Positions 51,667-59,968 of a DNA stretch of 64,000 nt are shown here, in pieces. The stretch comes from Streptomyces sp. NBC_01232. Lineage in GTDB: Bacteria > Actinomycetota > Actinomycetes > Streptomycetales > Streptomycetaceae. Every line of letters starts with the position of its first letter. The stretch's first letter is position 1. A model generated the notes under the pieces. It was not told where the DNA came from and ran no database searches. It saw only the letters and a list, made by a program, of their open reading frames with translations. Position numbers and translations under genes: made by a program. The stretch is from NCBI RefSeq assembly GCF_035989885.1, contig NZ_CP108518.1, forward strand, positions 6,315,001 to 6,379,000. Reading direction: 5' to 3'.

Positions 51667-52422
51667 ATGGCCATCGCCCACCGCAGGATCGGCACCGGAC
51701 CCGTCCGCGTCATCGTGCTGCACGACTGGTTCGGCACCTCCGCGAACTGGGGTTCCGTACTGGACCACCTGGACCCCGAGGGCTTCAGCTACGTCTTCCT
51801 CGACTACCGCGGATACGGCGACCGCCGGGACGTCGCGGGCCGCCACAACCTGGCCGAGATCGCCGACGACGTCCTCGCACTCGCCGACGAGCTCGGCTGG
51901 GACACGTTCTCCCTCCTCGGCCACTCGATGGGCGGCAAGGCGGTCCAGCAGGTTCTCGTCCGGGCCCCCGAGCGCGTGGAGAAACTGATCGGCCTCGCCC
52001 CGGTCCCGGCCGGGCCCTACGCGATGGACGACGCCACCCACTCGCTCTTCCACGGCGCCGCGACCGACCCCGAGAAGCGCCGCGCCATCCTCGACCTGGT
52101 CACCGGCAACCGGGTGAGCCGCCACTGGCTCGACCGGATGGTCGCCCACTCCCTCGCCGTCTCCCGCCCCGAGGCCTTCGCCGGTTACCTCGCGAGCTGG
52201 CAGCCGCTCGACCTGTCCGACGCGGTGAAGGGCAACACGGTCCCGGTGCTCGTCCTCGTCGGGGAGTACGACCTGGCGATCACCCCGGATGTGATGCGGG
52301 CCACCTGGCAGGCGTCGTACCCGGACTGCCGGATCGTGACGATCCCGGGCTCCGGCCACTACCCGCCGCACGAGACCCCGGTGGCCTTCGTCACCGAGGT
52401 GGAGGCCTTCCTCCGGATCTAG
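51667..52422 (+). CDS. Alpha/beta hydrolase
   Basis: The 251-residue hydrolase has an oxyanion region VLHDWFGTSANWGSVL, nucleophile elbow LLGHSMGGKAVQQVLV (Ser), Asp in VGEYDLAITPD and His in GSGHYPPHETP. Its triad is Ser-Asp-His, so it is an esterase or a C-C hydrolase rather than a haloalkane dehalogenase/OleB-type enzyme. Cytoplasmic. GAGGGAG sits before the ATG. A strong hairpin and tRNA-His follow. Confidence 0.92.
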   Translation: MAIAHRRIGTGPVRVIVLHDWFGTSANWGSVLDHLDPEGFSYVFLDYRGYGDRRDVAGRHNLAEIADDVLALADELGWDTFSLLGHSMGGKAVQQVLVRAPERVEKLIGLAPVPAGPYAMDDATHSLFHGAATDPEKRRAILDLVTGNRVSRHWLDRMVAHSLAVSRPEAFAGYLASWQPLDLSDAVKGNTVPVLVLVGEYDLAITPDVMRATWQASYPDCRIVTIPGSGHYPPHETPVAFVTEVEAFLRI

Positions 52423-52442
52423 CCGGAGGACACACGAAAAAA

Positions 52443-52477
52443 CCCGTGGGGCACGAGGAAACCTCGTGCCCCACGGG
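52443..52477 (-). terminator. Strong intrinsic terminator of tRNA-His (also serves the hydrolase)
   Basis: A 16-bp perfect stem (52443-52458 with 52462-52477, AAA loop on the plus strand) is followed on the minus strand by six T residues (52442-52437). It ends the tRNA-His transcript and, as a hairpin, can also end the convergent hydrolase message. Confidence 0.93.
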
Positions 52478-52485
52478 ATCAACAG

Positions 52486-52559
52486 GGTGAGTGACGGGAC
52501 TTGAACCCGCGGCCACCTGGACCACAACCAGGTGCTCTACCAACTGAGCTACACCCACC
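52486..52559 (-). tRNA. tRNA-His (anticodon GTG)
   Basis: The minus strand folds as a tRNA. The acceptor arm is GTGGGTG/CACTCAC, with G-1 (52559) opposite discriminator C (52486), the hallmark of tRNA-His. D-arm GCTCAGTTGGTAGAGC, anticodon arm CCTGG-TTGTGGT-CCAGG with anticodon GTG, and T-arm GCGGG-TTCAAGT-CCCGT follow. CCA is not encoded. A strong terminator lies downstream. Confidence 0.97.
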
Positions 52560-52632
52560 ACGAAGGGCGGCGGACCACCCGTTCGATGTGCAAGCACAGC
52601 ATAGCCGATCAGAGGGGTGGTCCCGCGACGCG

Positions 52633-53421
52633 TTATCCGGCCGTGGAGCTGCTTGCGGCCCGGCCCGCGTCCCGGGCACGGGCGCGGACGACGGCGGCCG
52701 CGCCGAGCGCCCGGACGATCGGATGCGGCCTCGACCCGTCCCCCTGCAGCTCCGGCTGGAAGAGCGTGGCTAGGAAGAAGGGGTGCCCGGGCAGCTCCGC
52801 GATGCGCACCTGCCCCTCCTCGTCGTGCCCCGACAGCCGCAGGCCGTGCTCGACGAGCGTCGGCAGGTGCCGGGGCGCCGGTCCGTAACCGCAGTGGTAG
52901 CGCTCCATCGACCGCTCCGCACCGAGCGCGGTCTCGGCGAGCGAGCCGGGCTCGGTCCGTACGAGGCCCTCGTGCCCGACGAGCGAACAGGCGAGCGGGG
53001 CGATCAGCAGGTCCGCCGCCCCGGGCTCGTTCTCGGCGTGCGCGACGCCGGTCAGACCGCAGACGTTCCGGCCGTACTCCAGCAGTGCGTGCTGGAAGCC
53101 CCCGCACGTCCCGAGGAAGGGGACGCCCTCCTCACGGGCCACCCGGATCGCGGCCAGCGCCCCGGCCTCGCTCGCGTACGGACTCCCCGGGAGCACCCAC
53201 ACGGCGTCGAAGCGGGCCAGGGTCCCGGCGGCGGCCTCGGCCTCCGCATCGCCTGTGGGGATCCAGTAGCCGTCGAGGACGAGTCCGTCGCGGGTGGCCA
53301 GGGCGTCGAGGAGGAGGGGGATCCGGGTGTGGGACGCCACATGCGGGGAGCGGTCGCCGACGAGGGCGATCCGGGCGGTCGGCGCGGTCGGCGCGGTCCG
53401 TGAGGTCGGTGCGGTGGTCAT
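52633..53421 (-). CDS. Class I glutamine amidotransferase-like protein (CTP synthase C-terminal-related)
   Basis: The 262-residue protein resembles the GATase half of CTP synthase: RIALVGDRSPHVASHTRIPL, FDAVWVLPGSPYASEAGALA, EGVPFLGTCGGFQHALLEYG (nucleophile Cys), NEPGAADLLIAPLACSLVGH and PFFLATLFQPELQGDG (His region altered). No synthetase domain is present. It may be a stand-alone amidotransferase or hydrolase. The ATG at 53421 is used; ATG 53430 is equally possible. It is divergent from a LysR gene. Confidence 0.85.
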   Translation of the reverse strand: MTTAPTSRTAPTAPTARIALVGDRSPHVASHTRIPLLLDALATRDGLVLDGYWIPTGDAEAEAAAGTLARFDAVWVLPGSPYASEAGALAAIRVAREEGVPFLGTCGGFQHALLEYGRNVCGLTGVAHAENEPGAADLLIAPLACSLVGHEGLVRTEPGSLAETALGAERSMERYHCGYGPAPRHLPTLVEHGLRLSGHDEEGQVRIAELPGHPFFLATLFQPELQGDGSRPHPIVRALGAAAVVRARARDAGRAASSSTAG

Positions 53422-53509
53422 ACCGGCCATCGTGCGACCCGGCCCCGCTTCAGCGCCAACGATGATTCGTGCACCTTCGATCAGTGATCCTGATGGGATC
53501 CTGCCGGTC

Positions 53510-54355
53510 ATGGATCCACACCTGCTCCGCACCTTCGTCGCCGTGGCCCGGCTCTCCTCCTTCTCCGCTGCCGCCCGCGAGCTGGGCTACACCCAGTCCG
53601 CCGTCTCCCAGCACATCGCCGCGCTGGAAGGGGACCTGCGGGCGGAGCTGCTCACCCGCCGCCCCGTCGCCCCGACCCCGGCCGGGGTGCGGCTGCTGGA
53701 GCACGCCGGGCCGCTGCTGCTGCGGCTCGACGCCGCGCGGGCCGACGTGCTGCGGCTGGCCGCCGCCCCGCCCGGGCGCGTCACGCTCGCCGCCTCCCCG
53801 CTCGCCCTCGGCCCCCGGCTGCTCGCGGCGCTGCCCGCCACCGGAGTCACCCTGCGCGTGATGCCCCCGGCCGAGGTGCCGGCCGCCGTCGCCACCGGCG
53901 GCTGCGACCTCGGCCTGGTCGACGGCCTCGCCGCGCCGAACGATCCGCTGCGGCTGCCCGACGTGGCCCCGCTCACCGTGACGGCCGTCGCGCAGGAGGA
54001 GCCGGTCGTGCTGCTGCCCGCCGGGCACCCGCTCGCCGGGCGGGCCGCCGTCCGGCTGGACGACCTCGCCGACGCGCGCTGGATCGACGCCCCCGGCCTG
54101 GGACTGCCGCTCACCGCCGCCCGCGCCTCCGTCCGCTACGAGGGCACCGACCTGCTCGGCCTCTGCGCCCTCGCCGCCGCCGGACACGGACTGGTCCTGC
54201 TGCCGGGCCGCGTGGCGCGGGCCGCCGGCACGGGGGTCGCCGTACCGCTGTCCGCCCCACGCCTGGTGCACCGTACGGAGCTCCTGTCACCGGGCAGCCC
54301 GACCGGCGCGGCCGCTGCCCTCGCGGCGCGGCTCGCGGCAGGATCACCCGTATGA
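53510..54355 (+). CDS. LysR family transcriptional regulator
   Basis: The 281-residue protein has an N-terminal winged helix-turn-helix (HLLRTFVAVARLSSFSAAAR, ELGYTQSAVSQHIAALEGDL) and a C-terminal effector domain. It lies divergently from the amidotransferase gene and overlaps the M24 peptidase start by 4 bp (ATGA at 54352). It probably controls one or both neighbours. The effector is unknown. Confidence 0.93.
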   Translation: MDPHLLRTFVAVARLSSFSAAARELGYTQSAVSQHIAALEGDLRAELLTRRPVAPTPAGVRLLEHAGPLLLRLDAARADVLRLAAAPPGRVTLAASPLALGPRLLAALPATGVTLRVMPPAEVPAAVATGGCDLGLVDGLAAPNDPLRLPDVAPLTVTAVAQEEPVVLLPAGHPLAGRAAVRLDDLADARWIDAPGLGLPLTAARASVRYEGTDLLGLCALAAAGHGLVLLPGRVARAAGTGVAVPLSAPRLVHRTELLSPGSPTGAAAALAARLAAGSPV

Positions 54356-55476
54356 CAAGTGAACCCGCACCCTTCACTGCCGACGACTACGCGGCCCGGA
54401 TGGCCGCCGCCGCCCGGACCGCCGCCGAGGCGGGACTGGCCGGTCTGCTGATCGCCCCCGGACCCGACCTCACGCACCTCACCGGATACCGGCCCACCGC
54501 CGAGACCGAGCGGCTGACCCTGCTCGTGCTGGCCGCCGGGCAGGACCCCGTGCTCATCGTGCCCGCGCTGGAGGCACCCGACGCGGAGCAGGCCCCGGGC
54601 GCCGCCGCGCTGACCCTGCAGGACTGGGCCGACGGCAGGAACCCGTACGCCGTGACCGCCCCGCTGCTGGACTTCCGCGGGCGCTTCGGGGTGAGCGACA
54701 ACACCTGGGCCCTGCACCTCCTCGGCCTCCAGCGGGAGTTGCCGAACACCTCCTACGCACCGCTCACCGACTGCCTGCCCATGCTCCGCGCGGTCAAGGA
54801 CGAACGGGAGCTGGACCGCCTCGCCGCGGCGGGGGCCGCCGCCGACGCCGCGTACGCGCAGGTCCTCCACCTGCCCTTCGCGAACCGCCGGGAGACGGAC
54901 GTCGCCGACGACCTGGCCGCCCTGCTGCGCGCGCACGGCCACTCCCAGGTCGACTTCACGGTCGTCGGCTCCGGTCCCAACGGGGCCAACCCGCACCACG
55001 AGGCCGGCGACCGCGTCATCCGCCACGGAGACATGGTGGTCCTCGACTTCGGCGGCCTGCGCTTCGGCTACGGCTCCGACATCTCCCGCACCGTGCACGT
55101 CGGCGAGCCCACCGCCGAGGAGCAGCGGGTCCACGACATCGTCCGCGAGGCCCAGCAGGCCGGTGTGGCCGCGGTCCGGCCCGGGGTCTCCTGCCAGGAG
55201 GTGGACCGGGCGGCCCGCGCCGTGATCACCGAATTCGGTTACGGGGAGCGCTTCATCCACCGCACCGGCCACGGCATCGGCGTCACCACCCACGAGCCCC
55301 CGTACATGGTCGAGGGCGAGGAGCAGCCGATGGTCCCCGGCATGTGCTTCTCCGTGGAGCCGGGCGTCTACCTCCCGGGCCGGTTCGGCGTCCGCATCGA
55401 AGACATCGTGACCGTCACCGGGGACGGCGGGCGCCGCCTCAACAACGCCCCGCGCGAGCTGGCCGTCGTGGAGTGA
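54352..55476 (+). CDS. M24 family Xaa-Pro peptidase
   Basis: The 374-residue protein has an N-terminal creatinase-type domain (about 10-150) and a C-terminal pita-bread domain with the metal ligands Asp in VVLDFGGLRFG, Asp in GSDISRTVHVG, His in RTGHGIGVTTHEPPY, Glu in FSVEPGVYL and Glu in RIEDIVTVT. It should cleave Xaa-Pro dipeptides or aminopeptides in the cytoplasm. It is coupled to the LysR gene. The stop lies 3 bp from the treZ stop on the opposite strand. Confidence 0.94.
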   Translation: MTSEPAPFTADDYAARMAAAARTAAEAGLAGLLIAPGPDLTHLTGYRPTAETERLTLLVLAAGQDPVLIVPALEAPDAEQAPGAAALTLQDWADGRNPYAVTAPLLDFRGRFGVSDNTWALHLLGLQRELPNTSYAPLTDCLPMLRAVKDERELDRLAAAGAAADAAYAQVLHLPFANRRETDVADDLAALLRAHGHSQVDFTVVGSGPNGANPHHEAGDRVIRHGDMVVLDFGGLRFGYGSDISRTVHVGEPTAEEQRVHDIVREAQQAGVAAVRPGVSCQEVDRAARAVITEFGYGERFIHRTGHGIGVTTHEPPYMVEGEEQPMVPGMCFSVEPGVYLPGRFGVRIEDIVTVTGDGGRRLNNAPRELAVVE

Positions 55477-55479
55477 GGC

Positions 55480-57225
55480 TCACAGGGCGAGGACGACCGC
55501 CGATTCGCCCGGTACGTGGATCCGCCCGTCGGGACCCGGGTGTTCCAGCGGCTCCCAGGCGGCCAGCACCCGCACCCCGTTGCGGCCCAGCGCGATCGTC
55601 ACCGGGTCCGGCGAGAGGTTCACGGCCACCCGTACGTCACCGCGCCGGAAGGTGAGCCAGCGACGCTCCTCGTCGTGGGCGACCCGGACCGCGGCCAGGT
55701 CCGGGTCGCGCAGGTCGTGATGGGTGCGGCGGAGCGAGATCAGGGTGCGGTACCAGTCCAGCAGGCGGGCGTGGACGCCCTGTTCGGGCTCCGCCCATTC
55801 CAGGCGGGAGCGGTCCCGGGTGGCCGGGTCCTGCGGGTCCGGGATCTCGTCGGCCTTCCAGCCGTGCGCCGCGAACTCCCGGCGCCGGCCGGACCGTACC
55901 GCCTCGGCGAGGCCCGGGTCGGGGTGGTCGGTGAAGTACTGCCAGGGCGTTGCGGCCCCCCACTCCTCGCCCATGAACAGCATCGGCACGAACGGCCCGG
56001 TCAGGGCCACGGCGGCGGCGCACGCCAGCAGCCCGGGGGAGAGCGAGGCGGAGAGCCGGTCGCCGAACGCCCGGTTCCCGATCTGGTCGTGGGTCTGGGT
56101 GTAGCCGAGGAAGCGGTGGGCCGGGGTCCGGCGGTGGTCCACCGGACGGCCGTGGGTGCGGCCCCGGAAGGCGGAGAAGGTCCCGTCGTGGAAGAACACC
56201 CGCGTCATGGTCTTGGCGAGGGCTGCCAGCGGCGCCACGGCGAAGTCGGCGTAGTACGCCTGGGACTCGCCGGTCAGCGCGCAGTGCAGGGCGTGGTGGA
56301 AGTCGTCGTTCCACTGGGCGTGCAGGCCCAGGCCCCCGGCCGGGCGCGGGGTGGTGGTGCGCGGATCGCACCGGTCGGACTCGGCGATCAGGAACAGCGG
56401 GCGGCCGGTGTCCGCCGCGAGTTCGTCGACGGCCGCGCTCAGTTCCTCCAGGAAGGTCAGCGCCCGGTCGTCGGCCAGCGCGTGCACCGCGTCCAGCCGC
56501 AGCCCGTCGATCCCGTAGTCGCGCAGCCAGGCCAGCGCGCTGCCGAGGAGGTAGGCGCGCACCTCGTCGGAGCCGGGCGCGTCCAGGTTCACCGCGGAGC
56601 CCCACGGGGTGTGGTGGGTGTCGGTGAAGTACGGGCCGTAGGCGGGCAGGTGGTTGCCGGACGGGCCGAGGTGGTTGTGGACCACGTCCAGCACCACGCC
56701 CAGCCCCGCCTCGTGCGCGGCGGCCGTGAAGCGGGCCAGGCCGGCCGGGCCGCCGTACGGCTCGTGCACCGACCAGGGCGCGACCCCGTCGTACCCCCAG
56801 CCGTGCCGGCCGGAGAAGGAACAGACCGGCATCAGCTCCACGTGCGTGACGCCCAGGGAGGTGAGGTGCCCGAGCCGGGCGGCGGCCGCGTCGAAGGTGC
56901 CCTCGGGGGTGAAGGTGCCGATGTGCAGCTCGTACAGGACCGCGTCCTGCAGCCGGGTGTAAGGCGGTTGCGCCGGGCGCGGGGCGAGGGCCTCCAGGTC
57001 GACGACCGCCGACAGCCCGTCGGGCCCGTCGGGCAGCCGCCGTCCGCGCGGATCGGGCCGGGGGGCCGCTCCGTCGAGCAGGAATCCGTAGCGGCTCCCG
57101 TCCGCCGCCGGGGCCCGGACGGTCCACCAGCCGTCCCGGTCCGGATCGCGCGCCATGTCGTACGCCGCTCCGTCGACCTGCACCGCGACGTGACCTGCCG
57201 GCGGTGCCCACACCTCGAACTGCAC
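55480..57225 (-). CDS. treZ: Malto-oligosyltrehalose trehalohydrolase
   Basis: The 581-residue GH13 enzyme has an N-terminal CBM48-type domain (FEVWAPPAGHVAVQVDG), then a TIM barrel with GVTHVELMPV, WGYDGV, GLGVVLDVVHNHLGPSGN, DGLRLDAVHAL (nucleophile Asp), FLIAESDR (acid Glu) and QTHDQIGNRAFGDR. A C-terminal beta domain closes it. It releases trehalose from malto-oligosyltrehalose, the second step of the TreY/TreZ route. It points the same way as treY, about 5 kb downstream, with six genes in between (only two on the same strand). Confidence 0.96.
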   Translation of the reverse strand: MQFEVWAPPAGHVAVQVDGAAYDMARDPDRDGWWTVRAPAADGSRYGFLLDGAAPRPDPRGRRLPDGPDGLSAVVDLEALAPRPAQPPYTRLQDAVLYELHIGTFTPEGTFDAAAARLGHLTSLGVTHVELMPVCSFSGRHGWGYDGVAPWSVHEPYGGPAGLARFTAAAHEAGLGVVLDVVHNHLGPSGNHLPAYGPYFTDTHHTPWGSAVNLDAPGSDEVRAYLLGSALAWLRDYGIDGLRLDAVHALADDRALTFLEELSAAVDELAADTGRPLFLIAESDRCDPRTTTPRPAGGLGLHAQWNDDFHHALHCALTGESQAYYADFAVAPLAALAKTMTRVFFHDGTFSAFRGRTHGRPVDHRRTPAHRFLGYTQTHDQIGNRAFGDRLSASLSPGLLACAAAVALTGPFVPMLFMGEEWGAATPWQYFTDHPDPGLAEAVRSGRRREFAAHGWKADEIPDPQDPATRDRSRLEWAEPEQGVHARLLDWYRTLISLRRTHHDLRDPDLAAVRVAHDEERRWLTFRRGDVRVAVNLSPDPVTIALGRNGVRVLAAWEPLEHPGPDGRIHVPGESAVVLAL

Positions 57226-57323
57226 GGACGGTCCCCTCGTCGGCGGCGGTGTCCAGCATGCTTATCCTGCCCATCATCGCGGGCCCGGCGCGGGTGTTCT
57301 GGACACTCCGCCCCCGACGGGCC

Positions 57324-57329
57324 GACAAT
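57324..57329 (+). promoter_or_regulatory. Candidate promoter -10 for the FHA gene
   Basis: GACAAT lies 6 nt before GTG 57336, and TGGACA (57300-57305) lies 18 bp upstream as a -35 element. This is the best-formed promoter pair seen in the window. Confidence 0.6.
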
Positions 57330-57335
57330 CACCCT

Positions 57336-57899
57336 GTGACGTCCAGTTTCGAGATTCCCGCCTTCCCCGCGCCGCGGCTGTCCGACGCCGAGCGCGACCG
57401 GGCGCTGGGCCAGCTCAGAGAGGGAGCCGCCCTCGGCAAGCTCTCCCACGACACCTTCCTGCGCCGGATGGAACTGGCCCTCGTCGCACGGCGCTCCGAG
57501 GACCTCGCCGTGCTCACGGCCGACCTCCAGAGCAGGGAGGCCGCCGAAAGCCCCTGGACGCGTCGGCTGTTCGGCTGGGTCGGCCGGGTCTCGGCCGTGT
57601 CCGTCGGGGTCCGGCGCGCCTGGACCGCCGAACGGCTGCCCAAGCTGCTGCTGCCGCACCCGAGTGCGGCGGCCCTGCGGATCGGCCGCGACCCCGGCAA
57701 CGGACTGCGGCTCAGCCACGAGACCGTCTCCCGGACCCATGCCGAACTGAGCCTGCGCGACGGGACGTGGGTGCTCAAGGACCTCGGCTCCACCAACGGG
57801 ACCACGGTCAACGGGCGCCGGGTGACCGGCTCCGCCGTGGTCCGCGACGGGGACCAGGTCAGCTTCGGGAACATGACCTTCCGCCTCTCGGCGAGCTGA
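57336..57899 (+). CDS. DUF1707 plus FHA domain protein
   Basis: The 187-residue protein has an N-terminal DUF1707-like segment (RLSDAERDRALGQLREGAAL, GKLSHDTFLRRMELALVARR) and a C-terminal FHA domain with LRIGRDPGNGLRLSHETVSR and DLGSTNGTTVNGRRV, the phosphothreonine-recognition core. FHA domains bind substrates of Ser/Thr kinases. There is no kinase nearby. Leaderless GTG start, see the promoter entry. Cytoplasmic or membrane-associated by the middle basic-hydrophobic stretch (RRLFGWVGRVSAVSVGVRRA). Confidence 0.88.
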   Translation: MTSSFEIPAFPAPRLSDAERDRALGQLREGAALGKLSHDTFLRRMELALVARRSEDLAVLTADLQSREAAESPWTRRLFGWVGRVSAVSVGVRRAWTAERLPKLLLPHPSAAALRIGRDPGNGLRLSHETVSRTHAELSLRDGTWVLKDLGSTNGTTVNGRRVTGSAVVRDGDQVSFGNMTFRLSAS

Positions 57900-57966
57900 G
57901 GCCGTCCGCCGGGGTCGCCGGGCCGAGGACGCCCCGCCGGTCCGCCGTGCGGTACGACCGCGCAGG

Positions 57967-58548
57967 ATGGCCGTCATGGAACACATGCCCGTCATCCGCC
58001 GCGCACGCGTCGGGGACCTGCCCCGCCTGGCCGAACTCGTCCACGAGCACGTCGCGTACGAGAAATCGGCGCCGCGCCCGGCCGGCCTCGCAGGACGGCT
58101 CGGCCCGCAGCTGTTCGCCGAGGACGCCCGGCTGTGGGTGCTGCTCGCCGAGACCGCGGACGGCACGGTCGCCGGATATGCGGCCTGCTCCGCCGAGTTC
58201 GCCTTCTGGGACGCCCGGCACTACCTGCACATGGACTGCCTCTACCTGGCGCAGGAGGCCCGCGGCCACGGCCTGGGCGCCGCCCTGATGGACGGCGTGA
58301 CGGGTCTGGCCCGCGAGCTCGGCCTCGACCAGGTCCAGTGGCAGACCCCCGACTGGAACGAGGGCGCGATCCGCTTCTACGACCGGCTCGGGGCCACCGG
58401 GTTCCCGAAGCGCCGGTACGCCCTGACCGTGGAGCCCGCCCCCGCTCCCGGCCCTGCCTCCGCTCCTGCTCCCGACTCCGACTCGGACCCCGGCCCCGGC
58501 AACGGCCCCGCTCAGGGCGACCGGTCGGCCGCGACGAGGCGGTCGTAG
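57967..58548 (+). CDS. GNAT family N-acetyltransferase
   Basis: The 193-residue acyltransferase has VIRRARVGDLPRLAELVHEH, a beta-4 strand (HYLHMDCLYLAQEA) and the acetyl-CoA loop RGHGLGAALMDGVTGLAREL, then WNEGAIRFYDRLGATGF. The C-terminal 35 residues are a Pro/Ala/Asp-rich tail (APGPASAPAPDSDSDPGPGN) of no known role. ATG 57967 is used; ATG 57976 has AGGA at a good distance. The 3' end overlaps the M14 gene by 37 bp. Confidence 0.9.
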   Translation: MAVMEHMPVIRRARVGDLPRLAELVHEHVAYEKSAPRPAGLAGRLGPQLFAEDARLWVLLAETADGTVAGYAACSAEFAFWDARHYLHMDCLYLAQEARGHGLGAALMDGVTGLARELGLDQVQWQTPDWNEGAIRFYDRLGATGFPKRRYALTVEPAPAPGPASAPAPDSDSDPGPGNGPAQGDRSAATRRS

Positions 58549-59819
58549 GCGGCCAGGACGGTCCGGGACTGGTGCTCCACCTGCGTGGCCACCGGGATCC
58601 AGCGGGCCCCGAAGCGGGCCGCGAAGTCCTCGCACCACCCGGTGACCAGCCGGTCCAGCCCGGGCGCCGCCGGATGACCGTGGGTGCGCAGCACCCGCAG
58701 CAGCATCGCGGCGGCGCGCAGCGAGAGCCGGCGACCGAAGGCGTCGATGCTGGCGATGTACGCCGCCGTGGCCTCCGCCGGAGCCGCGTTGGTCCACTCG
58801 GCGGCGACCCGCGGGATCAGCGCGAGCGTCCAGTCCACCGCGCGCAGCAGGGGCGCCGCGGCCGGATCCCCGTACGGCAGCGGATCCGCCCGCGTTCCCC
58901 CGCCGCCCCGGACCGCGGCGACGAGCGCGGCGTCCGAGGTGAGCCGCTCGGCCAGCATCCGCAGGGCGCGGCGCGGGTCCGGGTGCGGGGTGGGATCGTC
59001 CACCAGGTCGGAGGCCCACATCGGGACTTCGACGATCGCGGTCGTGCCGGCGTAGCGGTGGGCGTGGTACCAGGTGCTCAGCCGGGTGTCCTCCGGGTGG
59101 AAGGCCCCGGCGGCCTCGCCGCCCGGCTGCGGTATGACGAAGATCCCGGGCCCGGGGGAGGGCCAGCCGGCCGCGTCCGAAGCTCCGTTCTCCACCGGGA
59201 TGCGCAGTTCGGCGGCCGATTTCGCGAACGGCTCGGCGAGGCCGGGTATGTCCCGGGTGAGCTGGACCCAGGTGCCGCCGAGGTCGGTGGCGTGCAGGGA
59301 CACCTGGAGGACGGGCCGCAGCTCGTCGATGAGCGCGGTGAGGGCCAGGGTCTCGGGCGGCAGCCGGTCCGGGGGCAGTAAGGACGGCGCCCACTCGGGC
59401 TGTTCGGGACCGGGCGGCCGGAAGAAGTTCCGGTGGTAGTCCAGGAGCGAGTACGGGCGGGGCGTGCGGTGCAGGTCCGCGCCGTCCGGGTCGGCGCAGA
59501 GCAGGAAGTGCCAGCCGCAGCCGGCCCGTGGTGCCGGCTCGCGCAGCAGGCGCCGGGCGAGCGCGAGGACGGTGGCGCCGCCGACGGGTTCGTTGGCGTG
59601 CGCCCCGGCGACGACGAGGACGTCGCGGCCCGCCCGGCGCGGGGCGCCGCCCGTCGCGGCGACGGACAGGACCCACAGGGGCTGCCCGGCCCGGGAGGTG
59701 CCGGCCTGGCGGAGCCGGACCGTGCCGGGGTGTTCGTCCGCCAGAGCGCGGGCGGCGAGCCCGAGTTCCTGCGGTGTGGGGTAGCACATGTCACGGAGGA
59801 GAGTCACAAGGGATGCCAT
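58512..59819 (-). CDS. M14 family zinc carboxypeptidase
   Basis: The 435-residue protein has Zn ligands His and Glu in VAGAHANEPVGG, His in VSLHATDLGG, and the catalytic Glu in AIVEVPMWASD. No signal peptide is seen, so it is probably cytoplasmic. It could trim peptidoglycan peptides or other substrates. Leu147 (59379-59381) is TTA, so its translation should depend on bldA tRNA. It overlaps the GNAT gene by 37 bp at the 3' end. Confidence 0.92.
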   Translation of the reverse strand: MASLVTLLRDMCYPTPQELGLAARALADEHPGTVRLRQAGTSRAGQPLWVLSVAATGGAPRRAGRDVLVVAGAHANEPVGGATVLALARRLLREPAPRAGCGWHFLLCADPDGADLHRTPRPYSLLDYHRNFFRPPGPEQPEWAPSLLPPDRLPPETLALTALIDELRPVLQVSLHATDLGGTWVQLTRDIPGLAEPFAKSAAELRIPVENGASDAAGWPSPGPGIFVIPQPGGEAAGAFHPEDTRLSTWYHAHRYAGTTAIVEVPMWASDLVDDPTPHPDPRRALRMLAERLTSDAALVAAVRGGGGTRADPLPYGDPAAAPLLRAVDWTLALIPRVAAEWTNAAPAEATAAYIASIDAFGRRLSLRAAAMLLRVLRTHGHPAAPGLDRLVTGWCEDFAARFGARWIPVATQVEHQSRTVLAAYDRLVAADRSP

Positions 59820-59823
59820 GCCC

Positions 59824-59858
59824 GCGGGGCCCGCCGCCTACTGCTCCGCGGGCCCCGC
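59824..59858 (-). terminator. Hairpin between lpdA and the M14 gene
   Basis: GCGGGGCCCGC (59824-59834) pairs with GCGGGCCCCGC (59848-59858) around a 13-nt loop. It lies between the lpd stop and the M14 start, both on the minus strand, so it may end the lpd transcript. The flanking 59870-59960 is a low-complexity GCGGCAAC-like stretch with no gene. Confidence 0.55.
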
Positions 59859-59968
59859 AAGTTTCCTCGAATCCCCGGGAAACCCCTGGCCAAGGCCTGC
59901 GGCAACGGCGGTGGCAACAGCTGCGGCCACGGCTGCGGGGTGTCGGCGGGGACCCGGTCCGGATCGGG

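Noticed and set aside
52486..52559. tRNA-His as an integration site
   Set aside because: No integrase and no duplicated tRNA 3' end in the window.
59870..59960. Gly/Cys-like repeated reading (CGNGGGNSCGHGCG) on the plus strand
   Set aside because: Low-complexity DNA in a gap between minus-strand genes; the frame has no start or ribosome site of its own.
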